Shown here in pieces: positions 1 through 11,338 of a stretch of DNA of 64,000 bases. How positions within the stretch are numbered: the stretch's first letter is position 1; each line of letters begins with the position of its first letter. Position numbers and translations under genes: made by a program. The notes below the pieces were generated by a model. The model made no database searches, was not told the origin of the DNA, and was given only the letters and a program-made list of their open reading frames with translations. Origin of the DNA: Janthinobacterium lividum (GTDB lineage: Bacteria > Pseudomonadota > Gammaproteobacteria > Burkholderiales > Burkholderiaceae_D); NCBI RefSeq assembly GCF_034424625.1, contig NZ_CP139976.1:1240001-1304000 (forward strand), given 5' to 3'.

Positions 1-233
1 CGCAGATCGTCGCCGGCATGCGTGCCGACGGTCCTCAGCCGCAAGCCATCGAAGACCGTGCCGGCGCCATTTTGTCGGCCATCAAGCACGCAGCCAAGCC
101 GGACGTGATCCTGTTGGCGGGCAAGGGGCATGAGCCATACCAGGAAATCAAGGGCAAGAAACTGCCGTTCTCCGATGCCGACCATGCGCAGCTGGCCTTG
201 TCCGCGCGCCTGACGATGATGAGGACGAACTGA
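1..233 (+). CDS. murE: UDP-N-acetylmuramyl-tripeptide synthetase MurE, C-terminal end (partial)
   Basis: Only the last 77 codons are inside the window; the frame is open from base 3 and stops with TGA at 231-233. The tail carries the Mur-ligase C-terminal motif GKGHEPYQEI followed by a short KLPFSDADHA stretch, as in MurE of betaproteobacteria. MurE adds the third amino acid (meso-diaminopimelate in Gram-negatives) to UDP-MurNAc-dipeptide in the cytoplasm. Its stop overlaps the murF start (TGATG), so the two are probably translationally coupled. The assignment rests on the motif and on the position directly before murF. Confidence 0.9.
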   Translation, partial: QIVAGMRADGPQPQAIEDRAGAILSAIKHAAKPDVILLAGKGHEPYQEIKGKKLPFSDADHAQLALSARLTMMRTN

Positions 234-1675
234 TGGATAGCCTGATGCACGCAAGCCTGCTTGAACTGATGCCGTCGCTGGACGGCGCGCAGCTGACGGG
301 CGACGCATCCTTTGATGGCGTCTCCACCGACAGCCGCAGCGCCAAGGCCGGCTCGCTCTTCGTTGCCTTGCGCGGCGAGAGTTTTGATGCCCACGATTTC
401 CTCGACCAGGTGGCTGCGCGCGGCGTCGCCGCCGTGGTGGTCGAGCGCCTGCCCGAAGGCTGGGACAGCGCCACGGTGCCCGCCATCGTGGTGGCCGATA
501 CCCTGGTGGCGCTGGGCCGCATCGCCAACCATTGGCGCGGCCGCTTCAATTTACCCGTCATCGGCGTCACCGGCAGCAATGGCAAGACCACTGTCAAGGA
601 AATGATTGCGGCCATCCTGGCGGCGGCCTTTGGCGAAGAAGGCCGTTTGGCCACGCGCGGCAACCTGAATAATGAAATCGGCGTGCCATTGACGCTGTTC
701 CGCCTGAGCGCCGCGCACAAGGCGGCAGTCATCGAGATGGGCATGAACCATCCGGGAGAAATCGCCCGCCTGGCCGCGATTGCCGCGCCAACCTTGGCGA
801 TGGTCAACAACGCGCAGCGCGAGCACCAGGAATTCATGCATACGGTGGAAGCGGTGGCGCGCGAGAACGGCGCCGCGCTGGCGGCCCTGGCGCATGACGG
901 CGTGGCCGTCTTCCCGCATGATGATGAATTCACGCCCGTGTGGCGCGAATTGGCAGGCGCGCGCGCCGTCATCACCTTCGGCCTGTCGAAAGAGGCGGAC
1001 GTGAGTTGCACGCACCGCGCGGCCGAGGATTTTGGCAGCGACCTGTTCGTCAGCGTGCGGGCGCAGGATGGCAGCTTGCGTCAGTTTTTTGTCGGCTTGC
1101 AGGCGGCGGGCGAACACAATGTGCGCAATGCGCTGGCGGCCGTGGCATGCGCGATTGGCGCCGGCATCGCGCCAGAACATATCAAGCAGGGCCTGGAGGC
1201 GTTTTCTCCCGTGACTGGCCGGCTGCAGAAAAAACGGGCCGCCAATGGCGCCACCATCATCGACGACACGTATAACGCCAATCCGGATTCGGCGCGCGCG
1301 GCCATCGATGTGCTGGCGCAGGCCGCGGCACCGCGCATCCTGGTGCTGGGCGAGATGGGCGAAGTCGGCACGCAGGGGCAGCAGTTCCACGAAGAGATCG
1401 GCGCCTACGCCGCCGCCAAAGGCATCGAACACGTGCTGGCGACGGGCGGACTGGCGCGCCATCTGGTGAATCCGGCGCAGGAAGCCGCCAGCCAGGAATC
1501 AGGCACGGTCGTGGAGTATTTCGAACAGTTCGACGGTTTGCTGGCGGCGCTCGATGCGCATTTGTCCGGCCGTTCGGATGCAACAGTATTGATCAAGGGC
1601 TCCCGTTTCATGAAGATGGAACGGGCCGTGCAGCATTTGATTGGTTCAAACAACAATAACAAGGAAGCTTACTAA
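233..1675 (+). CDS. murF: UDP-N-acetylmuramoyl-tripeptide--D-alanyl-D-alanine ligase MurF
   Basis: MurF adds D-Ala-D-Ala to UDP-MurNAc-tripeptide, the last cytoplasmic step of the peptidoglycan precursor. The 480-residue product has the Mur-ligase ATP-binding loop [10 protein letters not shown] at residues 111-120, the substrate-binding STDSR motif near residue 31, and the downstream ligase motifs NNEIG, EMGMN and DDTYNANP. Length fits the family (about 450-480). The ATG overlaps the murE stop, and mraY begins two bases after the murF stop, so it lies in the middle of the dcw operon. Confidence 0.97.
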   Translation: MDSLMHASLLELMPSLDGAQLTGDASFDGVSTDSRSAKAGSLFVALRGESFDAHDFLDQVAARGVAAVVVERLPEGWDSATVPAIVVADTLVALGRIANHWRGRFNLPVIGVTGSNGKTTVKEMIAAILAAAFGEEGRLATRGNLNNEIGVPLTLFRLSAAHKAAVIEMGMNHPGEIARLAAIAAPTLAMVNNAQREHQEFMHTVEAVARENGAALAALAHDGVAVFPHDDEFTPVWRELAGARAVITFGLSKEADVSCTHRAAEDFGSDLFVSVRAQDGSLRQFFVGLQAAGEHNVRNALAAVACAIGAGIAPEHIKQGLEAFSPVTGRLQKKRAANGATIIDDTYNANPDSARAAIDVLAQAAAPRILVLGEMGEVGTQGQQFHEEIGAYAAAKGIEHVLATGGLARHLVNPAQEAASQESGTVVEYFEQFDGLLAALDAHLSGRSDATVLIKGSRFMKMERAVQHLIGSNNNNKEAY

Positions 1676-1677
1676 TC

Positions 1678-2853
1678 ATGCTGCTCTGGCTCGCTCATTA
1701 TTTCCAGGACGACATTGGCCCACTGCGGGTCTTTAACTTCATCACGTTCCGCGCCGTCTTCGCCACCCTGACGGCGATTTTGATCGGCCTGTGCGCCGGT
1801 CCCGCCGTGATCCGCATGCTTACGCGCATGAAGGTCGGCCAGGCCGTGCGTACGGACGGCCCGCAAACGCACCTGAAAAAACACGGCACCCCCACCATGG
1901 GCGGTGTGCTGATCCTCATCGCCATCGGCATTTCCACCTTGCTGTGGGCTGACCTGTCGAACCGCTTCATCTGGCCCGTGCTGATCGTCACCTTGGGCTT
2001 TGGCGCAGTCGGCTGGGCCGACGACTACCGCAAGGTGGTGCACCAGGATCCGGAAGGCATGCGCTCGCGCGAGAAATACTTCTGGCAGTCGCTGATCGGC
2101 ATCGCCGCCGCGTTTTACCTGGCGTTTTCCGTCTCCATCTCCGAGCCCAATGCTGGCCAGGTATGGAATCTGATCTACGCCTGGGTGCAATCGGGCTTCG
2201 CCATGGACTTGCCGCCGAAGGCCGACCTGATCGTCCCGTTCTTCAAGACCATCAGCTATCCGCTGGGCGTATGGGGCTTTATCGCGCTGACCTATTGCGT
2301 CATCGTCGGCACCAGCAACGCCGTCAATTTCACCGATGGCCTTGACGGCCTGGCCATCATGCCGACCGTGATGGTGGGCACGGCCCTGGGCCTGTTCGCC
2401 TACCTGACGGGTAACGCAACGTATGCGCGCTACCTGTTCATCCCGCACATCCCGGGCGCCGGCGAACTGGTGATCTTCTGCGGCGCGCTGGCCGGTTCCG
2501 GCCTGGCCTTCCTCTGGTATAACACGCACCCCGCGAAAGTGTTCATGGGCGACGTGGGCGCGCTGGCACTGGGCGGCGCACTGGGCACCATCGCCGTCAT
2601 CGTGCGCCAGGAAATCGTCCTGTTCATCATGGGCGGCATCTTCGTCGTCGAAACGCTGTCCGTGATCATCCAGGTCGTCTGGTTCAAGTACACCAAGAAG
2701 CGCTATGGCGCGGGCCGCCGCGTCTTCCTGATGGCGCCGTTGCATCACCATTTTGAACAAAAAGGCTGGAAGGAGACGCAGGTTGTCGTGCGTTTCTGGA
2801 TCATCACCATGATGCTGGTGCTGCTCGGCCTGACCACCTTGAAACTGCGCTGA
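1678..2853 (+). CDS. mraY: Phospho-N-acetylmuramoyl-pentapeptide transferase MraY
   Basis: MraY is the integral membrane enzyme that transfers phospho-MurNAc-pentapeptide to undecaprenyl phosphate, forming lipid I. The 391-residue protein is strongly hydrophobic with about ten membrane segments. Family signatures are visible: the Asp pair in WADDYRK (residues 115-116), NFTDGLDGL (about 217-225), [12 protein letters not shown] with Asp292, and the MAPLHHHFE loop (His356-358). It is about 30 residues longer than E. coli MraY, with the extra length in the 150-185 loop. The TGA overlaps the first ATG of murD. Confidence 0.97.
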   Translation: MLLWLAHYFQDDIGPLRVFNFITFRAVFATLTAILIGLCAGPAVIRMLTRMKVGQAVRTDGPQTHLKKHGTPTMGGVLILIAIGISTLLWADLSNRFIWPVLIVTLGFGAVGWADDYRKVVHQDPEGMRSREKYFWQSLIGIAAAFYLAFSVSISEPNAGQVWNLIYAWVQSGFAMDLPPKADLIVPFFKTISYPLGVWGFIALTYCVIVGTSNAVNFTDGLDGLAIMPTVMVGTALGLFAYLTGNATYARYLFIPHIPGAGELVIFCGALAGSGLAFLWYNTHPAKVFMGDVGALALGGALGTIAVIVRQEIVLFIMGGIFVVETLSVIIQVVWFKYTKKRYGAGRRVFLMAPLHHHFEQKGWKETQVVVRFWIITMMLVLLGLTTLKLR

Positions 2854-4409
2854 TGATGTACGACGCTAAAACCGCACTGGTACTGGGCCTCGGCGAGTCG
2901 GGGCTGGCCATGGCCCTGTGGCTGGCCCGCAGCGGTGCCTGCGTGCGCGTGGCCGATACGCGCCAGGCGCCTGAGCGCCTCGCTGCCCTGCAGGCCGCCG
3001 TGCCGCAGGCGCAGTTCATCGCCGGCGCCTTCACGGCCGAATTGCTCGATGGCGTGGATTTCGTCGCCGTCAGCCCTGGCCTGGCGCCGTGCCGTGAACT
3101 GGCGCAGATTGCGCCTGCCGCTCTTGAGAAAAATATCCCCGTGTGGGGCGAGATCGAACTGTTCGCGCAGGCCCTGGCCGCGCTCAAGGCGGAACGCGGC
3201 TATGCGCCGAAAGTCATCGCCATCACGGGCACGAATGGCAAGACGACCGTCACCAGCCTGGTAGGCTTGCTGTGCGAACGCGCGGGCCTGGCCACGCGCG
3301 TGGCTGGCAATATCAGTCCCGCTGCGCTGGACGTGCTGCGCGAAGTGCTCGATGCGGAGCCTGCGCCGCAGCCTGTGGATGCGGAAGCTGAAGTGGCGGA
3401 ACCCGTCGCCAGCACCTTGCCGCAGGCGTGGATCCTGGAATTGTCCAGCTTCCAGCTGCACACGACGTTCAGCCTGCAGGCCGACGCGGCCACGGTCCTG
3501 AATCTGTCGCAGGATCACTTGGACTGGCATGGCGACATGGCTGCCTACGCTGCCGACAAGGCGCGCATCTTCGGAGAGCAGACCGTGCGCATATTGAACC
3601 GCGACGATGCGGCCGTGATGCACATGGCCGACCCGCTGACCGAAACGATCACCTTCGGCACGGGCGAACCCGTGGAAGTGGACAGCTTTGGCCTGGTGAA
3701 TGAACGGGGCATCTTCTGGCTGGCGCAAGCCGTGCCCAGCGAAGAAGTGATCGAGAAAAAACGCAGGAAGAATGATCCGGCGCCGGAACCGGTGCCAACG
3801 ATGGCGAAAAAGCTAATGCCGGCCGACGCGCTGAAAATCCGCGGCCAGCACAATGCCTCGAATGCGCTGGCGGCGCTGGCCCTGTGCCGCGCCATCGGCT
3901 TGCCGTTCGCGCCGCTGCTGCACGGCTTGCGCGAATACCAGGGCGAGCCGCACCGCGTGGAACTGATCACGGCCGTCAATGAAGTCGAATACTACGACGA
4001 CAGCAAGGGCACGAATGTGGGTGCGACGGTAGCCGCCCTGTTCGGCCTGGGCAAGGCGTTTGGCGGCGCGGAACAGCGCCTGGTGCTGATCGCCGGCGGC
4101 GACGGCAAGGGGCAGGACTTCTCGCCGCTGGCCGAACCCGTGTCGCGCTATGTGCGCGCCGTGGTGCTGATCGGCCGCGATGCGCCGGCCTTGCGCGCGG
4201 CCCTCGAGCCGGCGGGTGTGGACATCATCGATTGCGCCACCTTGCCGGAAGCCGTCAAGCGCGCCAGCGGCCTGGCGCTGGCCGGCGATGCCGTGTTGTT
4301 GTCGCCCGCCTGCGCGAGCCTGGACATGTTCAAGAACTATGCGCACCGCGCGCAGGTGTTTGTCGGCGCCGTGCGCGACATCGCCCTGGAAAACGGACAG
4401 GATATCTGA
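2853..4409 (+). CDS. murD: UDP-N-acetylmuramoylalanine--D-glutamate ligase MurD
   Basis: MurD adds D-glutamate to UDP-MurNAc-L-Ala. The 518-residue product has an N-terminal Rossmann-like LGLGESGLA loop (residues 11-19), the ATP loop ITGTNGKTT (125-132), [11 protein letters not shown] (216-226) and the C-terminal [11 protein letters not shown] motif. It is about 80 residues longer than E. coli MurD. The excess lies mainly in a Pro/Glu/Ala-rich insert near 166-190 and a charged Lys/Pro-rich insert near 294-322, both probably surface loops. A second in-frame ATG follows immediately (2856). Start overlaps the mraY stop and the stop overlaps the ftsW start. Confidence 0.96.
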   Translation: MMYDAKTALVLGLGESGLAMALWLARSGACVRVADTRQAPERLAALQAAVPQAQFIAGAFTAELLDGVDFVAVSPGLAPCRELAQIAPAALEKNIPVWGEIELFAQALAALKAERGYAPKVIAITGTNGKTTVTSLVGLLCERAGLATRVAGNISPAALDVLREVLDAEPAPQPVDAEAEVAEPVASTLPQAWILELSSFQLHTTFSLQADAATVLNLSQDHLDWHGDMAAYAADKARIFGEQTVRILNRDDAAVMHMADPLTETITFGTGEPVEVDSFGLVNERGIFWLAQAVPSEEVIEKKRRKNDPAPEPVPTMAKKLMPADALKIRGQHNASNALAALALCRAIGLPFAPLLHGLREYQGEPHRVELITAVNEVEYYDDSKGTNVGATVAALFGLGKAFGGAEQRLVLIAGGDGKGQDFSPLAEPVSRYVRAVVLIGRDAPALRAALEPAGVDIIDCATLPEAVKRASGLALAGDAVLLSPACASLDMFKNYAHRAQVFVGAVRDIALENGQDI

Positions 4410-5620
4410 TGGCCTTCCAACTGCCCTTCAGCTTTGGTTCCGGCTCGGCTGCCAAGCCGCTGGATAGCCGCGCGCGGCAGTCGAAGATGATGGACTATGA
4501 CAAGCCGCTGGTGTGGGTCGTCCTGCTGCTCATGTTGCTGGGCATGGTGATGGTGTATTCGGCGTCGATCTCGCTGTCGGATGCGCGCAAGTTCGCCGCC
4601 TACACGAACAATTATTTTGTCGTGCGCCAGGCGCTGTTCATCGGTATTTCGATCGTCGTTGGCGCGCTGGTATTTCGCATCCCCGTCGCCACCTGGCAAA
4701 AGATGGCGCCGTGGCTGTTCATCGGCACCCTGGTGCTGCTGGTGATGGTGCTGATACCGGGCCTGGGCGTGTCGGTCAATGGCGGCCGCCGCTGGCTGAA
4801 CCTGCCGGGCCTGCGGCCGCAGCCGTCCGAGCTGATGAAGGTGGTGATGGTGCTGTACGCGGCCGATTACACGGTGCGCAAGCAGGAGTACATGCACAAG
4901 CTGACCAAGGGCTTCATGCCGATGGCGCTGGCTGTCAGCTTCGTCGGCTTGCTGCTGCTGATGGAGCCCGATCTCGGCGCCTTCGGCGTGATCGTCTGCA
5001 TCGCCATGGGCATCCTGTTTTTGGGCGGCGTGAACGCCATCTGGTTCGGCGGCATCGGCGCCATGCTGACGGCGATCTTCGTCACCATCATCGCCTTGTC
5101 GAAATTCCGCCGCGAGCGGTTTTTTGCGTATCTCGATCCGTGGCAGGAAGACAATGCGCTGAACAAGGCTTACCAGCTGACGCACTCGCTGATCGCCTTC
5201 GGACGCGGTGAACTATTTGGCGTGGGACTGGGCGGCAGCGTGGAAAAACTGCATTATCTGCCCGAAGCGCATACGGACTTTTTGCTGGCCGTGATCGGCG
5301 AGGAGCTGGGCCTGGTGGGCGTGCTAATCGTGATCGGCATGTTCTATTGGATTATCAAGCGGGCATTTGACATCGGCCGCCAGGCGATCGCCATCGACCA
5401 GACCTTTGCCGGCCTGACGGCGAAAGGCATCGCCATCTGGATCGGCGTGCAGACCTTCATCAACATGGGCGTGAACCTGGGCCTGCTGCCGACCAAGGGC
5501 CTGACCTTGCCCTTGATGAGTTATGGCGGCACGGGCGTACTGATTAACTGTATCGGCCTGGCGATTTTGCTGCGCATCGATTATGAAAACCGGATCCTGA
5601 TGCGGGGAGGCCGGCTATGA
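4409..5620 (+). CDS. ftsW: Peptidoglycan glycosyltransferase FtsW (SEDS family)
   Basis: FtsW is the septal SEDS glycosyltransferase that polymerises lipid II with its partner FtsI. The protein is 403 residues when started at ATG 4409, which overlaps the murD stop; an open frame continues upstream inside murD but this start is favoured by the overlap pattern of the operon. After a basic cytoplasmic tail of about 30 residues there are about ten membrane segments. SEDS signatures include [34 protein letters not shown] and the C-terminal [10 protein letters not shown]. The murG ATG overlaps its TGA. Confidence 0.96.
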   Translation: MAFQLPFSFGSGSAAKPLDSRARQSKMMDYDKPLVWVVLLLMLLGMVMVYSASISLSDARKFAAYTNNYFVVRQALFIGISIVVGALVFRIPVATWQKMAPWLFIGTLVLLVMVLIPGLGVSVNGGRRWLNLPGLRPQPSELMKVVMVLYAADYTVRKQEYMHKLTKGFMPMALAVSFVGLLLLMEPDLGAFGVIVCIAMGILFLGGVNAIWFGGIGAMLTAIFVTIIALSKFRRERFFAYLDPWQEDNALNKAYQLTHSLIAFGRGELFGVGLGGSVEKLHYLPEAHTDFLLAVIGEELGLVGVLIVIGMFYWIIKRAFDIGRQAIAIDQTFAGLTAKGIAIWIGVQTFINMGVNLGLLPTKGLTLPLMSYGGTGVLINCIGLAILLRIDYENRILMRGGRL

Positions 5621-6711
5621 ACAGCGTGACGAACTTGAAAACGACGAAAAGACTGATGATCATGGCGGCCGGCACCGGCGGCCATATTTTCCCTGGCCTG
5701 GCGATTGCGCAGACGATGCGCGCGCGCGGCTGGGAAGTGAGCTGGCTGGGCACGACCCACGGCATGGAGCAGGAACTGGTGCCGAAAAGCGGCATTCCCA
5801 TGGATGCCATCGCGTTCTCCGGCATGCGCGGCAAGGGCCTGGCGCACACGGTCAAAGGCGGCTTCAAGATGCTGGCCAGCTTTTTTGCCATCCGCCGTTT
5901 CATCGCCAGCCGCAAGCCGGACGTGGTGATGGGCATGGGCGGCTACGTCACCGTGCCGGGCGGCCTGATGGCGCGCCTGAAGGGCGTGCCGCTGGTGCTG
6001 GTCAATGCCGACGCGGCGCTGCTGCTGTCGAACAAGACCCTGGTGCCGCTGGCGCAGCAGGTGTGCTTCGGCTTTCCCGCCGATTTCGGCAGCGCCGCCG
6101 GCAAGGCAGTCGTCACGGGCAATCCCGTGCGCGCCGAGATCCTCGCCATGGCGCCGCCAGCCACGCGTTTCGCGGGCCGCAGCGGACCGTTGCGCATCCT
6201 CGTGGTGGGCGGCAGCCTGGGCGCGAAAGCGCTGAACGACAATCTTCCCGCCGCGCTGGCGCTGATGCCGGAGGGCGAACGTCCGCTGGTGACGCACCAG
6301 TCGGGCAAGAAGAATATCGACGCCTTGCATGCCGCATATGCGCAGGCGGGCGTGCAAGCCAATGTGGTCGACTTCATCGACGACATGGCCAGGGCGTATA
6401 CCGAGGCCGATCTGGTGATTTGCCGTGCGGGCGCCATCACCCTGTCGGAATTGACGGCGGCCGGCGTGGCCAGCGTGCTCGTGCCGCTGGTGGCGTCGAC
6501 CACCAGCCATCAGCGCGACAACGCACAATGGATGGCAAAACAAGGCGCGGCGATTCATCTGCCGCAGACGGAAATGAGTGCGGCGTCGCTGAGCACCCTG
6601 CTGGCATCGCTGAGCCGCGATACCTGCCAGCATATGGCGCAAGCGGCACTGGCAGCAGGCAAGCGCGACGCCAATGAGGCGATCGCACACGTATTGGAAA
6701 AACTGGCATGA
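5617..6711 (+). CDS. murG: UDP-GlcNAc--lipid I GlcNAc transferase MurG
   Basis: MurG adds GlcNAc to lipid I on the inner face of the membrane to make lipid II. The 364-residue GT-B protein has the N-terminal glycine-rich [13 protein letters not shown] loop, [11 protein letters not shown], a TGNPVR motif, [13 protein letters not shown] and the donor-site stretch [11 protein letters not shown]. Length matches the family (about 355). It starts with ATGA overlapping the ftsW stop. Its own TGA lies next to the GAGG that probably serves as the ribosome site for murC. Confidence 0.96.
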   Translation: MNSVTNLKTTKRLMIMAAGTGGHIFPGLAIAQTMRARGWEVSWLGTTHGMEQELVPKSGIPMDAIAFSGMRGKGLAHTVKGGFKMLASFFAIRRFIASRKPDVVMGMGGYVTVPGGLMARLKGVPLVLVNADAALLLSNKTLVPLAQQVCFGFPADFGSAAGKAVVTGNPVRAEILAMAPPATRFAGRSGPLRILVVGGSLGAKALNDNLPAALALMPEGERPLVTHQSGKKNIDALHAAYAQAGVQANVVDFIDDMARAYTEADLVICRAGAITLSELTAAGVASVLVPLVASTTSHQRDNAQWMAKQGAAIHLPQTEMSAASLSTLLASLSRDTCQHMAQAALAAGKRDANEAIAHVLEKLA

Positions 6712-6721
6712 GGTTAGCTCT

Positions 6722-8125
6722 GTGAAGCATAAAGTAAACAATATCCACTTTGTCGGCATTGGCGGCAGCGGCATGAGCGGCATCGCCGAAGTGCTGGTCA
6801 ACCTCGGCTACAAGGTGTCGGGTTCCGACCTGGGCAGCAATGCGGCGACGCAGCGCCTGGCGAGCCTGGGCGCGACCGTCATGCTGGGCCACGCGGCCGA
6901 GAACATCGGCGACGCCGATGCGGTGGTGACGTCGGGCGCCGTCCCGCAAGACAATCCTGAAGTGGCGGCCGCGCGCGCGCGCAAGATTCCGCTGGTGCCG
7001 CGCGCCGTGATGCTCGGTGAATTGATGCGCCTGAAACGCGGTATCGCCATCGCCGGCACGCACGGCAAGACGACGACCACCAGCCTGGTCGCTTCCGTGC
7101 TGGCGCAGGGCGGTCTCGATCCGACTTTCGTCATCGGCGGCCGTCTGACCAGCGCCGGCGCGAACGCCAAGCTGGGCTCGGGCGACTACCTGGTAGCCGA
7201 AGCCGATGAATCGGATGCCTCGTTCCTGAACCTGACGCCGATGATCGAAGTGATCACGAATATCGACGCCGATCACATGGACACCTACGAGCACGATTTC
7301 GAAAAGCTCAAGCAGGCTTTCGTGCAGTTCACGCACCGCTTGCCTTTCTATGGCCGCGCCATGCTGTGCATCGACGATCCGCACGTGCGCGCCATCATCC
7401 CGTCCGTTACCAAGCCCGTCACCACCTACGGTTTCGCGGAAGACGCGCAAGTGCGCGCCATCAACGCGCGTGCCGTGGGCCTGGAAATGCATTTCACCGT
7501 GCTGCAGGAAGGCTATCCGGACCTGGACGTGGTGCTGAACCAGCCCGGCATGCACAATGTGCAGAATGCCTGCTCGGCGATCGCCATCGCGCGCGAAATC
7601 GGCATCGCCGACAGCGCCACGCAGCAAGGCCTGGCCGAGTTTTCCGGCGTGGGCCGGCGCTTCACGCGTTACGGCGACGTGGCGCTGCCGAACGGCGGCA
7701 CTTTTGCGCTGGTCGACGATTTTGGCCACCATCCGGTGGAAACGGAAGTGACCCTGGCGGCCGCGCGCGCCGCCTATCCTGGCCGCCGCCTGGTGCTGGC
7801 GTTCCAGCCGCACCGCTACAGCCGTACGCGCGATCTGTTCGAGGATTTCGTGAAAGTGCTGGGCGCGCCCGACGTGCTGCTGCTGTCCGAAGTGTATGCG
7901 GCGGGCGAAGCGCCCATCGTCGCCGCCGACGGCCGCGCACTGGCGCATGCGCTGCGCGCGCGCGGCAAGATCGAACCGATTTTCGTCGAATCCATGAAAG
8001 ACATGGCCGACACCATCATGAGCGTGGCGCGCGACGGCGACGTCGTGCTGACCATGGGTGCCGGCTCGATCAGCGGTATCCCGCAACAACTGACAACGTA
8101 TCCATCCAACACTGTAAAGGCCTGA
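6722..8125 (+). CDS. murC: UDP-N-acetylmuramate--L-alanine ligase MurC
   Basis: MurC adds L-alanine to UDP-MurNAc. I place the start at GTG 6722, giving 467 residues that begin [20 protein letters not shown] as in the family; GAGGT lies 7-11 bases upstream. A longer frame starts at ATG 6674 but would overlap murG by 38 bases and add an unconserved leader. The ATP loop GTHGKTTT is at residues 112-119, with [17 protein letters not shown] and DDFGHHPVE following. The ddl start lies just after the stop. Confidence 0.95.
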   Translation: MKHKVNNIHFVGIGGSGMSGIAEVLVNLGYKVSGSDLGSNAATQRLASLGATVMLGHAAENIGDADAVVTSGAVPQDNPEVAAARARKIPLVPRAVMLGELMRLKRGIAIAGTHGKTTTTSLVASVLAQGGLDPTFVIGGRLTSAGANAKLGSGDYLVAEADESDASFLNLTPMIEVITNIDADHMDTYEHDFEKLKQAFVQFTHRLPFYGRAMLCIDDPHVRAIIPSVTKPVTTYGFAEDAQVRAINARAVGLEMHFTVLQEGYPDLDVVLNQPGMHNVQNACSAIAIAREIGIADSATQQGLAEFSGVGRRFTRYGDVALPNGGTFALVDDFGHHPVETEVTLAAARAAYPGRRLVLAFQPHRYSRTRDLFEDFVKVLGAPDVLLLSEVYAAGEAPIVAADGRALAHALRARGKIEPIFVESMKDMADTIMSVARDGDVVLTMGAGSISGIPQQLTTYPSNTVKA

Positions 8126-8126
8126 T

Positions 8127-9095
8127 GTGAACCAAGCTTCAGCTATCGACGTAAAACAATTGGGCAAGGTCGGCGTCCTGTTCGGCGGCCGTTCGGCCGA
8201 GCGCGAAGTGTCGCTGATGTCCGGCGCGGGCGTGCTGGCCGCTTTGAAAAGCCATGGCGTGGATGCGCATGGCTTCGACACGGGCGAACGCAGCCTGGCC
8301 GAACTGGCCGCTGAAAAGTTTGACCGCGTCTTCATCGCGCTGCACGGCCGCTTCGGCGAAGACGGCAGCCTGCAGGGCGCGCTGGAACAGCTGGGCATCC
8401 CGTACACGGGCAGCGGCGTGATGGCCTGTTCGGTCGGCATGGACAAGGTCTATACCAAGATGATCTGGCTGATGCACGAGCTGCCGACGCCAAAGTACGC
8501 GGTGCTGGACGACGGCTCCGACCTGGCCAAGGTCGCCGCGGAACTGGGCTTGCCGCTGATCGTCAAGCCGCCGCATGAAGGTTCGAGCATCGGCATCACC
8601 ACCGTCAACGAAGCATCGGCCTTCCAGGCCGCCTACGACATCGCCGCCGGTCTCGATGATTCGGTGCTGGCCGAGGAATTCATCAAGGGCCGCGAGTTCA
8701 CCGTGGCGATCCTGGGCAAGGGCGCCACGGCGCGCGCGTTGCCGCCGATCGAAATCGTCGCGCCGCAAGGCAATTACGATTACCAGAACAAGTACTTCAC
8801 GGACGATACCCAGTATTTCTGCCCGCCGCAGCTGGACCCGGCCATCATCGCAGAGATGGAACGCATCGCCTTGGCGGCGTACCGCGCCCTCGGCTGCGAA
8901 GGCTGGGGACGGGTCGATGTGCTCATGCGCGCGGCCGACAGCAAGCTGTTTTTGCTGGAGGTGAATACCTCGCCCGGCATGACGGGGCACTCGCTCGTGC
9001 CGATGGCGGCGCGCGCGGAAGGCACCAGCTATGAAGACCTGTGCCTGGAAATCGTCGCTGGCGCGCGTCTGAAAATGCACAAGGGACAGCGCTGA
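8127..9095 (+). CDS. ddlB: D-alanine--D-alanine ligase Ddl
   Basis: Ddl makes the D-Ala-D-Ala dipeptide used by MurF. The 322-residue ATP-grasp protein starts at GTG 8127, one base after the murC TGA. Signatures are [18 protein letters not shown] at the N-terminus, [10 protein letters not shown], the glycine-rich [10 protein letters not shown] loop, and the metal-binding [15 protein letters not shown] near the C-terminus. The position between murC and ftsQ is the classic place of ddlB. Confidence 0.96.
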   Translation: MNQASAIDVKQLGKVGVLFGGRSAEREVSLMSGAGVLAALKSHGVDAHGFDTGERSLAELAAEKFDRVFIALHGRFGEDGSLQGALEQLGIPYTGSGVMACSVGMDKVYTKMIWLMHELPTPKYAVLDDGSDLAKVAAELGLPLIVKPPHEGSSIGITTVNEASAFQAAYDIAAGLDDSVLAEEFIKGREFTVAILGKGATARALPPIEIVAPQGNYDYQNKYFTDDTQYFCPPQLDPAIIAEMERIALAAYRALGCEGWGRVDVLMRAADSKLFLLEVNTSPGMTGHSLVPMAARAEGTSYEDLCLEIVAGARLKMHKGQR

Positions 9096-9096
9096 T

Positions 9097-9909
9097 ATGT
9101 GGCATGACGCTAAAAGCCTCAATACGACTGCCAACGGCTTGCTGGCCGCGGTTCTGGTCGTGTGCGTGGCCGCCGGCGTCTGGTGGGTGTCGCAGCGTCC
9201 CATGTTCAACCTGCGCACGATCAAGGTGGAAAGCGCGGACGACAAGGGCCTGCGCCACGTGAATTACCTGACCCTGCGCAGCGGCACTCTGGGCCGCATC
9301 AAGGGCAATTTCTTCACGACCAACCTGGAAAGCGTGCGCGGCGTGTTCGAATCGGTGCCCTGGGTACGCCGTGCCAGCGTGCGGCGCGAGTGGCCGAACC
9401 AGCTGATCGTGGCGCTGGAAGAACACGAAGCGCTGGGCACCTGGGGCGAGGATGGACGCCTGCTGTCGGTCAAGGGCGACGTGTTTACGGCGAATGTGGC
9501 CGAAGCCGAAGACGACCATGAGTTGCCTGCGTTTGCCGGCCCCGATGGCAGCGAAAAGGAAGTACTTGCCACTTACGTGCAGCTGGCAAAGTGGTTTGCG
9601 CCGCTGAAGATGGTGCCGGAAACCCTGTCGCTGTCGAGCCGCTATGCGTGGACGGTGAAACTGGATAACGGCATGAGCGTGGCACTGGGACGCGAGCAGA
9701 ATCACACGACCCTGAAAGCGCGGGTCGACCGGCTGGTGGGCATTTACCCGCAGCTGGCGAGCCGGCTGGAAAATATCGACACGATCGATATGCGCTACCA
9801 GAATGGCCTGGCGCTCAGTTCCGCCGGCCTGGTGATACCGGCCGAAGGCAAGGATGGAAAGCCAGTCATGAAGAAGAAAAACAGCAGTCCGATTAAAAAA
9901 CCGACTTAA
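9097..9909 (+). CDS. ftsQ: Cell division protein FtsQ
   Basis: FtsQ is a bitopic division protein linking early and late divisome components through FtsB and FtsL. The 270-residue product has a short cytoplasmic N-terminus, one membrane segment at about residues 15-33, then a POTRA-like periplasmic domain (about 40-110, starting FNLRTIKVES) and the FtsQ domain. The final 30 residues are Lys-rich and probably disordered. ATG follows the ddl stop by one base. Sequence conservation in this family is low, so the call leans on topology and on the position between ddl and ftsA. Confidence 0.94.
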   Translation: MWHDAKSLNTTANGLLAAVLVVCVAAGVWWVSQRPMFNLRTIKVESADDKGLRHVNYLTLRSGTLGRIKGNFFTTNLESVRGVFESVPWVRRASVRREWPNQLIVALEEHEALGTWGEDGRLLSVKGDVFTANVAEAEDDHELPAFAGPDGSEKEVLATYVQLAKWFAPLKMVPETLSLSSRYAWTVKLDNGMSVALGREQNHTTLKARVDRLVGIYPQLASRLENIDTIDMRYQNGLALSSAGLVIPAEGKDGKPVMKKKNSSPIKKPT

Positions 9910-9951
9910 CCCAATAATTTTAATTTATAGCCCATACAGTAGGCGACAGAA

Positions 9952-11184
9952 ATGACAAAAGACGCGAAAAACCTGATCGTCGGCCTCGACATCGGCACCT
10001 CGAAAGTGGTGGCGGTGGTAGCCGAAGTGATGTCCGACGGGCGCCACGAAGTGATCGGGCTGGGCCAGCACGAATCGAAGGGCCTGAAAAAAGGCGTGGT
10101 GGTCAATATCGAGGCCACGGTGGAGTCCATCCAGCGCGCGCTGGAAGAGGCCGAGCTGATGGCCGACTGCAAGATCCGCAATGTCTACGCGGGCATCGCG
10201 GGCAGCCATATCCGCAGCTTCAATTCCAGCGGCATGGTGGCCATCAAGGACAAGGAAGTGACGGCGACCGACGTGGCGCGCGTCATCGAGACGGCAAAAG
10301 CGGTTAACATTCCGACCGATCAGCAATTGCTGCACACGGTGCCGCAAGAGTTCATCGTCGACAGCCAGGAAGATGTGCGCGAGCCTATCGGCATGAGCGG
10401 CATCCGCCTGGAGGTGAAGGTGCATATCGTCACCGGCGCCGTGTCGGCGGTGCAGAACATCGTCAAGTGCGTGCGCCGCTGCGGCCTGGAAGTGTCGGAC
10501 CTGATCCTGCAGCCGATGGCGTCCGCCGACGCGGTGCTCACGCCCGACGAGAAGGAACTGGGCGTGGTACTGATCGACATCGGTGGCGGCACGACCGATG
10601 TGGCGGTATTTTCCGATGGCGCGATCCGCCATACGGCAGTCATCCCCATCGCCGGCGACCAGATCACCAACGACATCGCCATGGCCTTGCGCACCCCGAC
10701 CGCGGAAGCGGAAGAAATCAAGATCCGCTATGGCGTGGCCAAGCAGGTCCTGGCCGACCCCGGCGAATCGCTGGAAGTGCCTGGCCTGGGCGACCGCGGC
10801 CCGCGCAATCTGTCGCGCCAGGCGCTGGCGGCAGTGATCGAGCCGCGCGTCGAGGAGCTGTTCGCCATGGTGCACCAGGTGGTGCGTGAATCCGGTTATG
10901 AAGGCGTGCTGTCGTCGGGCATCGTGCTCACGGGCGGCACCTCCATCATGCCCGGCATGGTGGAAATGGCGGAAGATATTTTCCTGAAACCGGCGCGCCT
11001 GGGCACGCCCGAGTATCGGGGACAGCTGGCCGACGTGGTGCGCAGTCCGCGCTATGCCACGGTATTGGGCCTGCTGCTGGAAGCGAAGAAGCAATACCTG
11101 CGCGGCCACATCGTGACGCGTCAGGACGGCTCGGTGAAGGCAGTCTGGCAGCGCATGAAGGAATGGTTTTTAGGGAATTTTTAA
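9952..11184 (+). CDS. ftsA: Cell division protein FtsA (actin-like membrane anchor of FtsZ)
   Basis: FtsA is an actin-fold ATPase that tethers FtsZ filaments to the membrane. The 410-residue protein opens with the phosphate-1 motif VGLDIGTSKV, has the 1C domain with GIAGSHI, the VLIDIGGGTTDVAVF phosphate-2 motif and the adenosine motif GIVLTGGTSIMPG. It ends in an amphipathic membrane-targeting helix (QRMKEWFLGNF). A 42-base AT-rich gap separates it from ftsQ and 154 bases separate it from ftsZ. Confidence 0.97.
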   Translation: MTKDAKNLIVGLDIGTSKVVAVVAEVMSDGRHEVIGLGQHESKGLKKGVVVNIEATVESIQRALEEAELMADCKIRNVYAGIAGSHIRSFNSSGMVAIKDKEVTATDVARVIETAKAVNIPTDQQLLHTVPQEFIVDSQEDVREPIGMSGIRLEVKVHIVTGAVSAVQNIVKCVRRCGLEVSDLILQPMASADAVLTPDEKELGVVLIDIGGGTTDVAVFSDGAIRHTAVIPIAGDQITNDIAMALRTPTAEAEEIKIRYGVAKQVLADPGESLEVPGLGDRGPRNLSRQALAAVIEPRVEELFAMVHQVVRESGYEGVLSSGIVLTGGTSIMPGMVEMAEDIFLKPARLGTPEYRGQLADVVRSPRYATVLGLLLEAKKQYLRGHIVTRQDGSVKAVWQRMKEWFLGNF

Positions 11185-11338
11185 GGGCGTACTTCAGGCC
11201 CGGCAGGACAGGTTTTTTGGCAGCATCGCAGGTACACACACATAACTTTATTTTATATTTAACCGCAGTTTTCAATCTCCAGTTCTCCTACCAATATGAG
11301 GCCTGGCGCTTGGAAACCGCATCTGATAGGAGCACATC

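Noticed and set aside
6437..8446. 669-codon open frame on the - strand opposite murC and ddl
   Set aside because: It is antisense to well-conserved genes, is rich in Arg/His/Gln/Ala as expected from GC-rich complementary frames, and shows no family motif.
11185..11338. ftsZ promoter in the ftsA-ftsZ gap
   Set aside because: The AT-rich stretch near 11240-11262 is suggestive but no hexamer pair with good spacing stands out.
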